Positions 48,119 to 61,660 of a DNA stretch of 64,000 nucleotides are shown in pieces (position 1 is the first letter of the stretch; each line of letters begins with the position of its first letter). The notes below the pieces were generated by a model, which made no database searches, was not told the DNA's origin, and saw only the letters and a program-made list of their open reading frames with translations. Source of the DNA: Enterobacter cancerogenus (GTDB lineage: Bacteria > Pseudomonadota > Gammaproteobacteria > Enterobacterales > Enterobacteriaceae); assembly GCA_000773965.1 (NCBI GenBank), contig JRUP01000022.1, forward strand, positions 104,439-168,438, read 5' to 3'. Made by a program: the position numbers and the translations under genes.

Positions 48119-49752
48119 CGCTGGGAGAAATTCGGCGCTTATACTTCATCATCAAGATCTTTCTCACCTACGGGCTTGATGAACTGATCCCCCACATGCG
48201 CATCACGTTGCCGCTTCGTATCTGGCGACGTTGTATTTTCTGGATCCCTAACAAGCACAAAAATGAATCGACGGGTGTGCGCATTCGTCTGGCAATGGAG
48301 CAACTTGGTCCAGTGTGGATCAAATTTGGTCAGATGCTTTCGACGCGCCGCGATCTCTTCCCGCCGGCCATCGCCGATGAACTGGCGGTGTTGCAGGACC
48401 GCGTGGCGCCTTTTGATGGGCTGAAAGCCCAGCGGCAGATTGAACAATCCATTGGCGGTCCTGTCGACACCTGGTTTGAAGACTTTGATATCAAGCCGCT
48501 GGCTTCTGCTTCGATTGCGCAGGTACACACCGCCACGCTGAAATCCAACGGCCGTGACGTGGTGATCAAGGTGATCCGCCCGGACATCCTGCCGGTGATC
48601 AAAGCGGATATGAAGCTGATTTACCGCATGGCGCATTGGGTTCCTCGTCTGTTGCCGGATGGTCGTCGCCTGCGCCCGGTTGAAGTGGTGCGCGATTACG
48701 AAAAGACCCTGATTGATGAACTCAATCTGCTGCGCGAATCGGCGAACGCCATTCAGCTGCGTCGTAACTTTGAGCAGAGCCCGATGCTGTATGTGCCGGA
48801 AGTGTTCTCGGATTACTGCAGCGAATCGATGATGGTGATGGAGCGTATTTACGGCATTCCCATTTCTGATGTGGCGACGCTGGAGAAGCATGGCGTCAAC
48901 ATGAAGCTGCTGGCAGAACGCGGTGTGCAGGTGTTCTTCACCCAGGTGTTCCGCGACAGCTTCTTCCATGCTGACATGCACCCCGGCAACATCTTCGTTA
49001 GCTATGACCATCCAGAAGATCCGCAGTACATCGCGATTGACTGCGGTATTGTCGGTTCGCTGAATAAAGAAGATAAGCGCTACCTGGCGGAAAACTTCAT
49101 TGCCTTCTTTAACCGTGATTACCGCAAAGTGGCGGAACTGCACGTGGATTCTGGTTGGGTTCCGCCGGATACCAATGTGGAAGATTTTGAGTTCGCCATT
49201 CGTACCGTCTGCGAGCCGATTTTCGAGAAGCCGCTGGCTGAGATTTCATTTGGCCACGTGCTGCTGAACCTGTTTAACACCGCGCGTCGCTTCAATATGG
49301 AAGTGCAGCCGCAGCTGGTGCTGTTACAGAAAACGCTGCTCTATATCGAAGGTATTGGCCGCCAGCTTTATCCGCAGCTCGATCTGTGGAAAACCGCGAA
49401 GCCGTTCCTTGAAGACTGGATCAAAGATCAGATCGGCATTCCTGCGATTCTGCGCGCAGTGAAAGAGAAGGCGCCATTCTGGGCTGAAAAACTGCCGGAG
49501 TTGCCTGAACTGTTCTACGACAGCATGCGTCAGCATAAATTATTGCAGCACAGCGTCGATAAACTGGTCAGTGATATGAATGCGCAACGTACGCGCCATC
49601 ACAAGGCACGTTATCTGTTTGGCGTAGGGGCTACACTGTTATTAAGTGGCACCGCGGTGCTGTTAAGTCGACCCGACTGGGATTTCTTCCCAGCCTTACT
49701 AATGGCCGCTGGCATCGTCACCTGGCTGATAGGCTGGCGCAAGACAAACTGA
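48115..49752 (+). CDS. ubiB: Ubiquinone biosynthesis ATPase-like protein UbiB
   Basis: Atypical protein-kinase-like (ABC1/ADCK/UbiB) membrane-associated ATPase supporting ubiquinone synthesis. 545 residues (546 in E. coli). The KxGQ motif [14 protein letters not shown] near residue 65 is the family hallmark. The A-rich loop [12 protein letters not shown], lysine in VVIKVIRPD, catalytic HADMHPGN and metal-binding IDCG follow. Two C-terminal hydrophobic segments (about 500-540) anchor it to the membrane. Confidence 0.97.
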   Translation: MTLGEIRRLYFIIKIFLTYGLDELIPHMRITLPLRIWRRCIFWIPNKHKNESTGVRIRLAMEQLGPVWIKFGQMLSTRRDLFPPAIADELAVLQDRVAPFDGLKAQRQIEQSIGGPVDTWFEDFDIKPLASASIAQVHTATLKSNGRDVVIKVIRPDILPVIKADMKLIYRMAHWVPRLLPDGRRLRPVEVVRDYEKTLIDELNLLRESANAIQLRRNFEQSPMLYVPEVFSDYCSESMMVMERIYGIPISDVATLEKHGVNMKLLAERGVQVFFTQVFRDSFFHADMHPGNIFVSYDHPEDPQYIAIDCGIVGSLNKEDKRYLAENFIAFFNRDYRKVAELHVDSGWVPPDTNVEDFEFAIRTVCEPIFEKPLAEISFGHVLLNLFNTARRFNMEVQPQLVLLQKTLLYIEGIGRQLYPQLDLWKTAKPFLEDWIKDQIGIPAILRAVKEKAPFWAEKLPELPELFYDSMRQHKLLQHSVDKLVSDMNAQRTRHHKARYLFGVGATLLLSGTAVLLSRPDWDFFPALLMAAGIVTWLIGWRKTN

Positions 49753-49789
49753 TTGTTTGACTGGTGCAAATCGCGTAATGTCGCAGGCT

Positions 49790-49816
49790 AAAGCCCGAAT
49801 TCATACGGGCTTTCTG
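49790..49816 (+). terminator. Hairpin between ubiB and tatA
   Basis: AAAGCCCG and CGGGCTTT form an 8-base stem with an 8-base loop, followed by only a short T run. It probably weakly ends or attenuates the ubi operon before tatABC. Confidence 0.6.
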
Positions 49817-49862
49817 TGCGTTTCAATTCAGAGTTTTTCACAGAATATTAGAGGCATATCTC

Positions 49863-50108
49863 ATGGGCGGTATCAGTATTTGGCAATTGATCATCATTGC
49901 CGTCATTGTTGTACTTCTGTTCGGTACCAATAAACTTCGCAACCTGGGTTCGGATTTAGGTTCTTCTATTCGTGGCTTCAAAAAAGCCATGGGCGATGAA
50001 GACGATAAAAAGGATCAACCGAAAGAGCAGGACGCTGACTTTAACGCCAAGACTCTGGCAGACAAACAGCAAACCTCGGCGAGTAAAGACGACGCCCGGG
50101 ACAAGTAA
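49863..50108 (+). CDS. tatA: Twin-arginine translocase subunit TatA
   Basis: Pore-forming or membrane-thinning subunit of the Tat system. 81 residues (89 in E. coli). [45 protein letters not shown] shows the short membrane helix, the conserved FG hinge and the amphipathic helix. A charged, disordered tail follows. AGAGG precedes the ATG. First gene of tatABC. Confidence 0.97.
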   Translation: MGGISIWQLIIIAVIVVLLFGTNKLRNLGSDLGSSIRGFKKAMGDEDDKKDQPKEQDADFNAKTLADKQQTSASKDDARDK

Positions 50109-50117
50109 GGGTTAACT

Positions 50118-50735
50118 GTGTTCGATATTGGTTTTAGTGAACTGGTATTGGTGTTCGTTATCGGGCTGATCGTTCTTGGCCCGCAACGATTACCGGTTGC
50201 GGTGAAAACCGTCGTGGGCTGGATTCGGGCGATTCGCTCCCTGGCTGCTAACGTGCAAAACGAACTGGCGCAGGAGCTGAAACTGCAGGAATTGCAGGAC
50301 AGCCTGAAAAAGGTTGAGGAAGCGGGCCGTGGCTCACTGTCACCGGAACTGAAAGAGTCGATGGAAGAGTTGCGTAAAACCGCCGATTCGATGAAGCGTT
50401 CTGTGCAGCAGAGCATCGATATCGAGAAAGCGGAAGATGAAGCGAACACCATTCATCAACCGTCGGCTGCAGGCACATCTTCTGAACCGGTAAGCCAGCC
50501 TCCGGTCACTCCCGCGGCGGCAGAGCATCAGGTCAGCGCACCGGCTCAGGCACCTCAGCCAGCGGCGGCGGAGCATCAGGCTAGCGCACCGGCTCAGGCA
50601 CCTCAGCCAGCGGCGGCGGAGCATCAGGCCAGCGCACCGGCTCAGAAACCTCAACCGGTAACAGCAGAGGCTGCGGCACCTGTTAATACCGCGCAGAATG
50701 CGACGCCCACCCCCACCGTAAAAGATGAAAGATAA
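50118..50735 (+). CDS. tatB: Twin-arginine translocase subunit TatB with a repeat-bearing tail
   Basis: Signal-peptide receptor subunit of the Tat system with Tat[33 protein letters not shown] holds the membrane helix with the conserved Glu8 and the LGPxRLP hinge, then an amphipathic helix. The protein is 205 residues against 171 in E. coli. The excess is an alanine/proline/glutamine tail with three tandem 16-residue repeats (see next entry). The tail of TatB is known to be largely dispensable and variable. Start at ATG 50118 follows tatA by 9 bases. Confidence 0.96.
   Translation: MFDIGFSELVLVFVIGLIVLGPQRLPVAVKTVVGWIRAIRSLAANVQNELAQELKLQELQDSLKKVEEAGRGSLSPELKESMEELRKTADSMKRSVQQSIDIEKAEDEANTIHQPSAAGTSSEPVSQPPVTPAAAEHQVSAPAQAPQPAAAEHQASAPAQAPQPAAAEHQASAPAQKPQPVTAEAAAPVNTAQNATPTPTVKDER
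50514..50657 (+). repeat. Three tandem 48-base repeats inside tatB
   Basis: Units at 50514-50561, 50562-50609 and 50610-50657 encode [32 protein letters not shown] and [16 protein letters not shown]. Nucleotide differences are few (GCA/GCG, GTC/GCT/GCC and the last codons), so duplication is recent. It keeps the reading frame. Confidence 0.97.
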
Positions 50736-50737
50736 AC

Positions 50738-51505
50738 ATGGCCGTTGAAGATACCCAACCGCTCATCAGCCACCTGATTGAGCTGCGTAAGCGTTTGCTG
50801 AACTGCATTATTGCGGTGTTTGCTATCTTTTTGTGCCTGGTTTATTTCGCCAACGACATCTATCACTTGGTGGCCTCGCCGCTAATTAGCCAGATGCCGG
50901 CCGGCGCCAGCATGATTGCCACCGATGTGGCTTCACCGTTCTTCACCCCGATTAAGCTCACTATCATCGTCTCGGTGTTTCTTGCCGTGCCAGTGATTTT
51001 GTATCAGGTTTGGGCGTTTGTGGCACCCGCGCTGTATCGCCATGAGCGTAAGCTGGTGATGCCGTTACTGTTCTCCAGCACGTTGCTGTTCTACGTTGGC
51101 GTGGCCTTTGCGTATTTCATCGTGTTCCCGCTGGCGTTTGGCTTCTTTGCCAAAACCGCGCCACAGGGCGTCACCATTGCTACTGATATCACCAATTATC
51201 TCGACTTCGTCATGACTCTCTTCATGGCGTTTGGCGTAGCGTTTGAGGTGCCGATTGCGATTGTTCTGCTGTGCTGGACCGGCATTACCTCGCCAGAGGA
51301 TTTGAAAAAGAAACGCCCCTACATTCTGGTTGGCGCGTTCGTTGTTGGGATGTTGCTCACACCGCCGGATGTTTTCTCGCAAACTTTGCTCGCTATTCCG
51401 ATGTACTGCCTGTTTGAAGTCGGCGTATTCTTCTCCCGTTACTATGTGGGTAAAGGGCGCAAGGCGTCAGATTCAGAGGATGAGGAACAGAATACCGAAT
51501 CCTGA
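50738..51505 (+). CDS. tatC: Twin-arginine translocase subunit TatC
   Basis: Core Tat receptor with six membrane helices, 255 residues (258 in E. coli). The N-terminal signature [14 protein letters not shown] includes the signal-peptide-binding residues, and [37 protein letters not shown] is conserved. It follows tatB by 2 bases. The C-terminus is short and acidic. Confidence 0.97.
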   Translation: MAVEDTQPLISHLIELRKRLLNCIIAVFAIFLCLVYFANDIYHLVASPLISQMPAGASMIATDVASPFFTPIKLTIIVSVFLAVPVILYQVWAFVAPALYRHERKLVMPLLFSSTLLFYVGVAFAYFIVFPLAFGFFAKTAPQGVTIATDITNYLDFVMTLFMAFGVAFEVPIAIVLLCWTGITSPEDLKKKRPYILVGAFVVGMLLTPPDVFSQTLLAIPMYCLFEVGVFFSRYYVGKGRKASDSEDEEQNTES

Positions 51506-51547
51506 CAAGGCATTCCCGCACGCGAGCGGGATGAGCGTTAAGAATCT

Positions 51548-51574
51548 AAACCGCCCACACATTGGGCGGTTTTT
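51548..51574 (+). terminator. Terminator-like hairpin between tatC and tatD
   Basis: AAACCGCCCA and TGGGCGGTTT pair perfectly around a 5-base loop and continue into TTTATTT. It lies just before the tatD ribosome binding site, so tatD may be partly read through, as in E. coli. Confidence 0.85.
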
Positions 51575-51588
51575 ATTTGGGAGAAGAC

Positions 51589-52371
51589 ATGTTTGATATC
51601 GGTGTAAACCTGACCAGCACGCAATTCGCAAAAGATCGCGATCAGGTGGTTAAACGCGCGCGCGAAGCAGGCGTCACCGGCCTGCTGATTACCGGCACCA
51701 ATGCGCTGGAGAGCCAGCAGGCGCGTCAGCTCGCGGCACAGCATCCAGGCTACTGCTGGTCTACAGCCGGCGTGCATCCGCATCACGCCAGTGAATGGTC
51801 GGCAGAGACGGCGAACACGCTGCGCCGTCTGGCTGAGAGTGAGCAAGTGGTAGCCATCGGTGAATGCGGCCTCGATTTTAACCGCAATCTCTCGGCGCAC
51901 GACCAGCAGGAATACGCCTTTGATGCACAGCTTGCGCTGGCAGCAGAGTTACAACTGCCGGTGTTCCTCCACTGCCGCGAAGCACACGATCGTTTTGTTG
52001 CAGTGCTGGAGCCGTGGCTGCCGAAATTGACGGGCGCGGTGGCACACTGTTTTACCGGCACGCGTGATGAACTGGAATCGTGTCTGGCCTTGGGCTTATC
52101 GGTGGGCATTACCGGCTGGGTGTGCGATGAACGTCGTGGCCTGGAATTGCGTGAGATGCTGCCATTGATTCCAGCCGAGCGTCTGTTGCTGGAAACCGAT
52201 GCGCCTTATCTGCTCCCGCGTGATATGCATCCACGGCCGCCTTCGCGTCGAAACGAGCCCTGTTTCCTGCCGCATATTGTGCAGCAGGTGGCGAACTGGC
52301 GTGGGGAAGAGGCTGAAGCGCTGGGTGCGCAGGTCAATCACAACGCACGTCAGCTGTTTAAACTGGTTTAA
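51589..52371 (+). CDS. tatD: TatD-family 3'-5' DNA exonuclease
   Basis: Metal-dependent nuclease; not needed for Tat export despite its name. Start at the ATG at 51589 ([16 protein letters not shown]) behind GGGAGAAG gives 260 residues, equal to E. coli. TIM-barrel metal motifs are visible: [33 protein letters not shown] and [11 protein letters not shown]. The stop shares two bases with that of the convergent rfaH. Confidence 0.96.
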   Translation: MFDIGVNLTSTQFAKDRDQVVKRAREAGVTGLLITGTNALESQQARQLAAQHPGYCWSTAGVHPHHASEWSAETANTLRRLAESEQVVAIGECGLDFNRNLSAHDQQEYAFDAQLALAAELQLPVFLHCREAHDRFVAVLEPWLPKLTGAVAHCFTGTRDELESCLALGLSVGITGWVCDERRGLELREMLPLIPAERLLLETDAPYLLPRDMHPRPPSRRNEPCFLPHIVQQVANWRGEEAEALGAQVNHNARQLFKLV

Positions 52372-52856
52372 AGCTTACGGAACTGTTTGTTGTCGACGCT
52401 GCGCATCACTTGTTTGTTGAGCAGGTTAAGCAGTAACACCGAGCGGGTTTCGCCATCAGGCTCGGCAAAGATCGCGCGTAGCCCTTCAAAGGTCCCTTCG
52501 GTGATGATCACTTCATCACCGCTTTGGGGCGTTTCCGGATCCAGCATAATTTGCGGCACATCGGTTTGCAGCGCTTCAATCACGTCACTGGAAACGGTGG
52601 CAGGTTGAGTGCCAAAGCGGACGAAGTGGCTGACGCCGCGCGTGCTGCTGATAGTGGTGGTATGAATCGCTTCCGGATCGAATTCGATAAACAGATAGTT
52701 GGGAAACAGCGGCTCACTCACCGTGGTGCGTTTGCCGCGCACAATCTTTTCCAGAGCGATCATTGGGCTGAGGCAATTCACCTCTTGCCGCTCAAGATGC
52801 TCTTTCGCGCGCAACAGCTGTCCACGTTTGCAATAGAGTAAGTACCAGGATTCCAT
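52368..52856 (-). CDS. rfaH: Transcription antitermination protein RfaH
   Basis: NusG paralogue recruited at ops sequences to aid transcription and translation of LPS, capsule, F-pilus and similar operons. I use the ATG at 52856 ([21 protein letters not shown]), giving 162 residues, exactly E. coli; the longer frame upstream is unconserved. The NGN domain includes [34 protein letters not shown]. The C-terminal KOW domain (residues about 110-162), the one that refolds from helices to a barrel, includes [18 protein letters not shown]. Convergent with tatD by a 4-base overlap. Confidence 0.97.
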   Translation of the reverse strand: MESWYLLYCKRGQLLRAKEHLERQEVNCLSPMIALEKIVRGKRTTVSEPLFPNYLFIEFDPEAIHTTTISSTRGVSHFVRFGTQPATVSSDVIEALQTDVPQIMLDPETPQSGDEVIITEGTFEGLRAIFAEPDGETRSVLLLNLLNKQVMRSVDNKQFRKL

Positions 52857-53072
52857 AACTGCTCCCAAATATTGGACGCTAAGAATAACAAACCTGCTTT
52901 CAGAGTTATAGCGCATCGGCCAGTGGAAACGCGTCTGTGAAATAAAAATCACTACGAATTTTCCGATTGGTGCGGCTTATTAACGCTTTCTTGCAAGAAA
53001 ATTGACGGCTGATGACCATCTGTATCAGACTCCTTCCCCATCTTTCGCTTGAATTTGAAAAAGGACTGGCTG

Positions 53073-53804
53073 ATGGAACTGTTCTTATTAAGCAACGGCA
53101 AAGTGGCTGATGATGCGCCACTGCTGAGCTACGCTCACCCCCAACTGCACGCGATGATTGCGCAGCGCGGCATTACATCGGCGGTGCTGGTGCCTTATGC
53201 CATTATTCGTGGCGACCATGCGCAGCGTGCACAAGACCTGTCTGACTCATTGGGTATTCAGGTGCGCACCGTGCATGAGGTTGACTCCCCGGCGGCAGCG
53301 ATTGAACAGGCGGAGATGATTCTGGTAAGCGGCGGCAACACCTGGTTCCTCAATCAGATGCTGCACGAGCACGGACTGATCGTGGCGATTCAGCGTGCTG
53401 TGCGCGAACGTGATGTGCCTTATGTCGGATGGAGTGCCGGTTGTAATGTGGCTACGCCATCGATCCGTACCACCAACGATATGCCGGTGCGCAGCAGCGT
53501 GGTTTTGCCTGCATTAGGCCTGTTCCCGGTGCAGATCAATCCGCACTATCTGGATGCTCACGTCAGCGGGCATATGGGTGAGACGCGAGATGAGCGTCTG
53601 GCGGAGTTCTGCGCCGTCAATCCACATGAGTCGGTGATCGCCCTGCGAGAAGCCAGTTTCCTGCACGTCAGTGAAAACCGCCTGCGTTACTACAGCGCGC
53701 GCGGCGAAGACTTTAAAGTGTTCCGTCATGGTGAGCCAATCGCCGCACATCACGATGTGCTGGCCATTCAATCGCTGGTGCCTTTCTCCTGTCAGCCAGC
53801 TTGA
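53073..53804 (+). CDS. pepE: Dipeptidase E (alpha-aspartyl dipeptidase)
   Basis: Serine peptidase of family S51 that cleaves Asp-X dipeptides. The ATG at 53073 (MELFLLSNGKVADD) lies 7 bases after AAGGA and gives 243 residues, longer than E. coli PepE (229). The nucleophile is Ser121 in YVGWSAGCNVATPSIRTTNDMP, with SGGNTWFLNQ and INPHYLDAH (His) as the other signatures. Overall similarity to E. coli PepE is only moderate. E. coli pepE is not at this locus, so this is a relocated or separately acquired family member between rfaH and ubiD. Confidence 0.88.
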   Translation: MELFLLSNGKVADDAPLLSYAHPQLHAMIAQRGITSAVLVPYAIIRGDHAQRAQDLSDSLGIQVRTVHEVDSPAAAIEQAEMILVSGGNTWFLNQMLHEHGLIVAIQRAVRERDVPYVGWSAGCNVATPSIRTTNDMPVRSSVVLPALGLFPVQINPHYLDAHVSGHMGETRDERLAEFCAVNPHESVIALREASFLHVSENRLRYYSARGEDFKVFRHGEPIAAHHDVLAIQSLVPFSCQPA

Positions 53805-53878
53805 ACCACAAACCACAACACGCCAGCGTGAATCAGACCTATAATGGCCAATTCACTCTGGCTGGAAGCTAACGCCGC

Positions 53879-55363
53879 ATGAAATATCAGGATTTACGAG
53901 ACTTCCTCGCGTTGCTAGAGCAGCGCGGCGAGTTAAAGCGCATCACTCAGGAGATCGATCCTGAGCTGGAGATGACCGAAATTGCCGATCGCACTCTGCG
54001 TGCCGGCGGTCCGGCGCTGCTGTTTGAGAACCCGAAAGGGTACGACATGCCCGTATTGTGCAACCTGTTCGGTACTCCCAAGCGCGTGGCAATGGGCATG
54101 GGACAGGAAGAAGTCAGTGCCCTGCGCGAAGTGGGCAAGCTGCTGGCGTTTCTGAAAGAACCCGAGCCGCCAAAAGGTTTCCGCGATCTGTTCGATAAGA
54201 TGCCGCAGTTCAAACAAGTGCTGAACATGCCGACTAAGCGCCTGCGCAATGCACCTTGTCAGGAAGAAGTGTTCAGCGGTGATGATGTCGATCTGTCGCG
54301 CATCCCGGTAATGAAGTGCTGGCCGGGCGATGCCGCGCCATTGATTACCTGGGGTTTGACCGTCACTCGCGGCCCGCATAAAGAGCGCCAGAATCTGGGT
54401 ATTTATCGCCAGCAGGTGATTGGCAAGAATCGTCTCATCATGCGCTGGCTGTCGCATCGCGGCGGCGCACTGGATTTCCAGGAGTGGTGCAAAGCCCATC
54501 CGGGTGAACGCTTCCCGGTGTCCGTGGCGCTGGGCGCCGATCCAGCCACGATTCTGGGCGCAGTGACGCCGGTACCCGATACGTTGTCGGAATATGCTTT
54601 TGCTGGCTTGCTGCGCGGTAATAAAACCGAGGTGGTGAAGTGCCTGTCTAACGATCTTGAAGTGCCAGCCAGCGCAGAGATCGTTTTAGAAGGTTACATC
54701 GAACCGGGTGACATGGCGCCAGAAGGCCCTTACGGCGACCACACAGGCTACTACAATGAAGTAGATAGTTTCCCGGTGTTTACCGTGACGCACGTAACGC
54801 AACGCCGTAACCCGATTTATCATTCAACCTATACCGGTCGTCCGCCGGATGAACCTGCGGTATTGGGTGTGGCGCTAAATGAAGTGCTGGTGCCGATTCT
54901 GATTAAGCAGTTCCCGGAGATTGTCGATTTCTATCTGCCGCCTGAAGGTTGCTCGTATCGCCTCGCGGTGGTGACGATCAAGAAGCAGTATGCCGGGCAT
55001 GCCAAACGCGTGATGTTTGGCGTCTGGTCTTTCCTGCGCCAGTTTATGTACACCAAGTTTGTGATTGTGTGCGACGACGACGTTAACGCACGCGACTGGA
55101 ACGACGTGATTTGGGCCATTACCACGCGGATGGATCCGGCGCGTGATACCGTGATGGTGGAGAACACGCCTATCGATTATCTCGACTTCGCCTCACCGGT
55201 TTCCGGTCTGGGATCGAAGATGGGGCTCGATGCCACCAACAAGTGGCCCGGTGAAACCACTCGTGAGTGGGGCACGCCGATTGTGAAAGATCCGGCAGTG
55301 ACCGCGCGCATTGATGCAATTTGGGATGAGTTAGCTATCTTTGCCGAGCCGCCGCAGCGCTAA
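53879..55363 (+). CDS. ubiD: 4-hydroxy-3-polyprenylbenzoate decarboxylase
   Basis: Prenylated-FMN decarboxylase acting early in ubiquinone synthesis; it needs the UbiX cofactor. 494 residues (497 in E. coli). [22 protein letters not shown] and [16 protein letters not shown] are diagnostic. Active-site Arg/Glu/Glu type residues lie in the [19 protein letters not shown] and [20 protein letters not shown] segments. fre follows 31 bases downstream, as in E. coli. Confidence 0.96.
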   Translation: MKYQDLRDFLALLEQRGELKRITQEIDPELEMTEIADRTLRAGGPALLFENPKGYDMPVLCNLFGTPKRVAMGMGQEEVSALREVGKLLAFLKEPEPPKGFRDLFDKMPQFKQVLNMPTKRLRNAPCQEEVFSGDDVDLSRIPVMKCWPGDAAPLITWGLTVTRGPHKERQNLGIYRQQVIGKNRLIMRWLSHRGGALDFQEWCKAHPGERFPVSVALGADPATILGAVTPVPDTLSEYAFAGLLRGNKTEVVKCLSNDLEVPASAEIVLEGYIEPGDMAPEGPYGDHTGYYNEVDSFPVFTVTHVTQRRNPIYHSTYTGRPPDEPAVLGVALNEVLVPILIKQFPEIVDFYLPPEGCSYRLAVVTIKKQYAGHAKRVMFGVWSFLRQFMYTKFVIVCDDDVNARDWNDVIWAITTRMDPARDTVMVENTPIDYLDFASPVSGLGSKMGLDATNKWPGETTREWGTPIVKDPAVTARIDAIWDELAIFAEPPQR

Positions 55364-55394
55364 AGGCGGCAGAAAACCATAAAAAAGGGCACGT

Positions 55395-56096
55395 ATGACG
55401 ACGTTAAGCTGCAAAGTGACTTCTGTCGAAGCGATTACGGACACGGTGTACCGCGTCCGTTTGATTCCGGCCGCGGATTTTAGCTTCCGCGCAGGGCAAT
55501 ATCTGATGGTGGTGATGGATGAGCGCGATAAGCGTCCGTTTTCGCTGGCTTCAACGCCAATGGAAAAAGACATTGTTGAGCTGCACATCGGCGCTTCCGA
55601 TCTTAACCTCTACGCGATGGCGGTGATGGATCGCATCAAAAACGATCGTCAAATCACCGTGGATATGCCGCATGGCGATGCCTGGCTGCGTGAAGATAGC
55701 GATCGTCCGATCATTCTGATCGCAGGTGGCACCGGCTTCTCCTATGCACGTTCGATTCTGCTAACGGCGCTGGCACAGCAGCCTGACCGCGATATCGCCA
55801 TTTACTGGGGCGGCCGTGAATTGATGCATTTGTATGATCTGGATGAGTTGAACGCCCTGGCGGTCAAGCATCCTAATCTCAAGGTGATTCCGGTGGTGGA
55901 ACAACCCGCAGAGGGTTGGGAAGGACGCAGTGGCACGGTGTTGACCGCCGTAATGCAGGACTATCAAACTCTCAGCGAGCACGATATTTATATCGCGGGC
56001 CGCTTTGAGATGGCGAAGATTGCGCGCGAGCGTTTTTGTGCGGAACGTGGTGCAGTTGAAGCGCAGATGTTTGGCGATGCGTTTGCCTTCATCTGA
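55395..56096 (+). CDS. fre: NAD(P)H-flavin reductase
   Basis: Reduces free riboflavin, FMN and FAD with NAD(P)H; it feeds ferric reduction and ribonucleotide reductase activation. 233 residues, equal to E. coli. The flavin-binding RPFSLASTP and the nucleotide-binding [15 protein letters not shown] motifs of the ferredoxin-NADP reductase fold are present, ending GDAFAFI. Convergent with fadA. Confidence 0.96.
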   Translation: MTTLSCKVTSVEAITDTVYRVRLIPAADFSFRAGQYLMVVMDERDKRPFSLASTPMEKDIVELHIGASDLNLYAMAVMDRIKNDRQITVDMPHGDAWLREDSDRPIILIAGGTGFSYARSILLTALAQQPDRDIAIYWGGRELMHLYDLDELNALAVKHPNLKVIPVVEQPAEGWEGRSGTVLTAVMQDYQTLSEHDIYIAGRFEMAKIARERFCAERGAVEAQMFGDAFAFI

Positions 56097-56099
56097 GTT

Positions 56100-56123
56100 A
56101 AAAAGCCCGCCCGAAAGGGCGGG
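56100..56123 (-). terminator. Terminator after fadA
   Basis: On the minus strand CCCGCCC-TTTC-GGGCGGG then C and TTTTT. It closes fadBA; the plus-strand reading for fre lacks a T tract. Confidence 0.88.
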
Positions 56124-56141
56124 AACACGTGCTTCAACGTA

Positions 56142-59499
<3,358 letters not shown>

Positions 59500-59526
59500 G
59501 TCCGTCTCCTGAAACCGCGAAAGGTG

Positions 59527-59543
59527 ATCTGGTCATACCAGAT
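59527..59543. promoter_or_regulatory. FadR operator of fadBA
   Basis: ATCTGGTCATACCAGAT is a perfect 17-base palindrome with the FadR core TGGT-N3-ACCA, 28 bases before the fadB start. E. coli fadBA has the nearly identical ATCTGGTACGACCAGAT. Confidence 0.9.
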
Positions 59544-59685
59544 GAGTTGGAGTGTGGGCGGCATGTTAATTTTTTGCAAACGAGTCTTTGCTTATTTGAT
59601 ACGCCGATCACAGCGAGTGCAGCACGGCAACAGACTTGAGGCTGTGCTACACTGCGGCCAATTTCGCGATATCGGAGACAAGTCC

Positions 59686-61017
59686 ATGGATTCACTGAAA
59701 ACCCTGTATCACGCGCATATCAATACGCTGCAACAGCGAGCGCAACAGGTGCTGGCACGCTTTAAACTTGATGCGATGTTGATTCACTCTGGCGAGCTGT
59801 TGACCGTTTTTCTCGACGATCACGACTACCCGTTTAAGGTGAATCCGCAATTCAAGGCTTGGGTTCCTGTCACGCAAGTGCCTAACTGCTGGTTATGGAT
59901 CGATGGCGTTAATAAGCCAAAGCTGTGGTTCTACTCGCCTGTGGATTACTGGCATAACGTCGAGCCATTGCCCAACAGCTTCTGGACTCAGGATGTTGAG
60001 GTGGTGGGCCTGAAAGATGCCGATGAGATTGGGCAACTGCTGCCGGCTCAGCGCGACAATGTGGCTTATATCGGACCTGTGCCCTCCCGCGCCACACAAC
60101 TCGGCATCAATAGCGATCGGGTGAATCCAAAAGGCGTGATCGACTTCCTTCATTACCATCGCAGCATCAAAACGGATTACGAACTGGCCTGTATGCGCGA
60201 AGCGCAGAAACTGGCGGTTGCAGGACATCGTGCGGCGAAAGAAGCCTTCTTCTCAGGTATGAGTGAGTTCGATATCAATCAGGCGTATCTGACGGCGACT
60301 GGCCATCGTGATACGGATGTGCCCTACGGCAATATTATCGCGCTTAACGAACATGCTGCGGTGCTGCATTACACCAGGCTCGACCATCAGCCACCGGCGA
60401 AGCGCCACAGTTTCCTGATTGATGCGGGTGCGGAATACCTTGGTTACGCCGCCGACCTGACGCGCAGCTATGCAGCCCAAAGCAAATCGCGTTATGCCGA
60501 AATGGTAGAGGCGATGAATAAAGAAGAGCTGGCGCTGATTGCGACGTTGAAAGCGGGCGTGCGTTACACCGATTACCATTTGCAAATGCATCAGCGTATT
60601 GCCCGTCTATTGTTGAAGTTCGATTTGGTGAAAGGTCTGACCGAAGAGACGCTGGTGGCGGAAGACCTGACGGGTCCGTTTATGCCGCACGGTTTGGGCC
60701 ATCCGCTGGGCTTGCAGGTGCATGACGTCGCAGGCTTTATGCAGGATGACAATGGCACGCACCTGGCGGCACCATCACAGTATCCTTATCTGCGTTGTAC
60801 CCGCGTACTGGAGCCGGGCATGGTGCTGACCATCGAGCCCGGTTTCTACATTATCGATTCACTACTGGCAAAACTGCGTGGTGGTAAATACAGTCAGTAC
60901 TTTGACTGGCAGGCGATCGACGCATTGAAACCGTACGGTGGTATTCGTATCGAAGATAATGTGGTGATCCATGCCAATCGCGTTGAAAACATGACGCGCG
61001 ATCTGCATCTGGCCTGA
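59686..61017 (+). CDS. pepQ: Xaa-Pro dipeptidase
   Basis: Prolidase of the metallopeptidase M24 (pita-bread) family; cleaves dipeptides with C-terminal proline. I use the ATG at 59686 ([21 protein letters not shown]), giving 443 residues, equal to E. coli, in place of a frame open back to 59488 that crosses the fadB start. Metal ligands are visible: [19 protein letters not shown] (two Asp), [13 protein letters not shown] (His), LTIEPGFY and GGIRIEDN (Glu). Divergent from fadB and 1-base overlap (TGATG) with yigZ. Confidence 0.96.
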   Translation: MDSLKTLYHAHINTLQQRAQQVLARFKLDAMLIHSGELLTVFLDDHDYPFKVNPQFKAWVPVTQVPNCWLWIDGVNKPKLWFYSPVDYWHNVEPLPNSFWTQDVEVVGLKDADEIGQLLPAQRDNVAYIGPVPSRATQLGINSDRVNPKGVIDFLHYHRSIKTDYELACMREAQKLAVAGHRAAKEAFFSGMSEFDINQAYLTATGHRDTDVPYGNIIALNEHAAVLHYTRLDHQPPAKRHSFLIDAGAEYLGYAADLTRSYAAQSKSRYAEMVEAMNKEELALIATLKAGVRYTDYHLQMHQRIARLLLKFDLVKGLTEETLVAEDLTGPFMPHGLGHPLGLQVHDVAGFMQDDNGTHLAAPSQYPYLRCTRVLEPGMVLTIEPGFYIIDSLLAKLRGGKYSQYFDWQAIDALKPYGGIRIEDNVVIHANRVENMTRDLHLA

Positions 61018-61634
61018 TGGATGCGTACGATATTCCCGCTGAGGCTGTGAGCCTCAGCGAGGAAACCATCAAGAAAAGCCGCTTTATGACTTATCTGGCG
61101 CATACCGTTGGCGTTGAGGCGGCGCGTGCGTTTGTCCAGCAGGTGAAGTTGGAACATCCTGCGGCGCGCCATCACTGCTGGGCGTGGGTTGCCGGTGCGC
61201 CGGATGATTCGCAGCAGCTGGGTTTCTCCGATGATGGTGAGCCTTCTGGTACGGCGGGAAAACCGATGCTGGCACAGCTAATGGGTAGCGGCGTCGGTGA
61301 AATCACCGCAGTGGTAGTGCGCTATTATGGCGGCATCATGCTGGGTACCGGTGGATTAGTAAAAGCGTATGGCGGCGGCGTGCAGCAGGGGCTGAAGCAA
61401 CTGATGCGAGCGCGTAAAGTACCGATGCAATCTTTTACCTTGCAATGTGATTATGCCCAGTTGAGTGATATCGAGCGTCTGTTGCAACGCTTTGACGGCA
61501 TCATAGAAGAGAGCCATTATCAGGATCGTATCGCGCTACGTCTGGCGTTGCCGCATCCGCAAATTGATGGCTTTCGGCAAAACCTTTCTGATTACAGCCG
61601 GGGCGCGCTGACGCTCATCCCGCTGGACAACTAA
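61017..61634 (+). CDS. yigZ: IMPACT-family protein YigZ
   Basis: YigZ/YvyE family protein with an IMPACT (UPF0029) N-terminal domain and a C-terminal ferredoxin-like domain; function unsettled. 205 residues. The signature KKSRFMTYLAHTVGVEAARAF and DDGEPSGTAGKPMLAQL, plus VVRYYGGIMLGTGGLVKAYGG, mark the first domain. Its start codon overlaps the pepQ stop, a conserved arrangement, and trkH follows after 26 bases. Confidence 0.94.
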   Translation: MDAYDIPAEAVSLSEETIKKSRFMTYLAHTVGVEAARAFVQQVKLEHPAARHHCWAWVAGAPDDSQQLGFSDDGEPSGTAGKPMLAQLMGSGVGEITAVVVRYYGGIMLGTGGLVKAYGGGVQQGLKQLMRARKVPMQSFTLQCDYAQLSDIERLLQRFDGIIEESHYQDRIALRLALPHPQIDGFRQNLSDYSRGALTLIPLDN

Positions 61635-61660
61635 AAGCATCTGTTTAAAGGAACGGCTGA

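Noticed and set aside
48139-49143. 334-codon open frame antisense to ubiB
   Set aside because: Same reason: shadow of a conserved gene, histidine/arginine/glutamine-rich low-information translation, no ribosome binding site.
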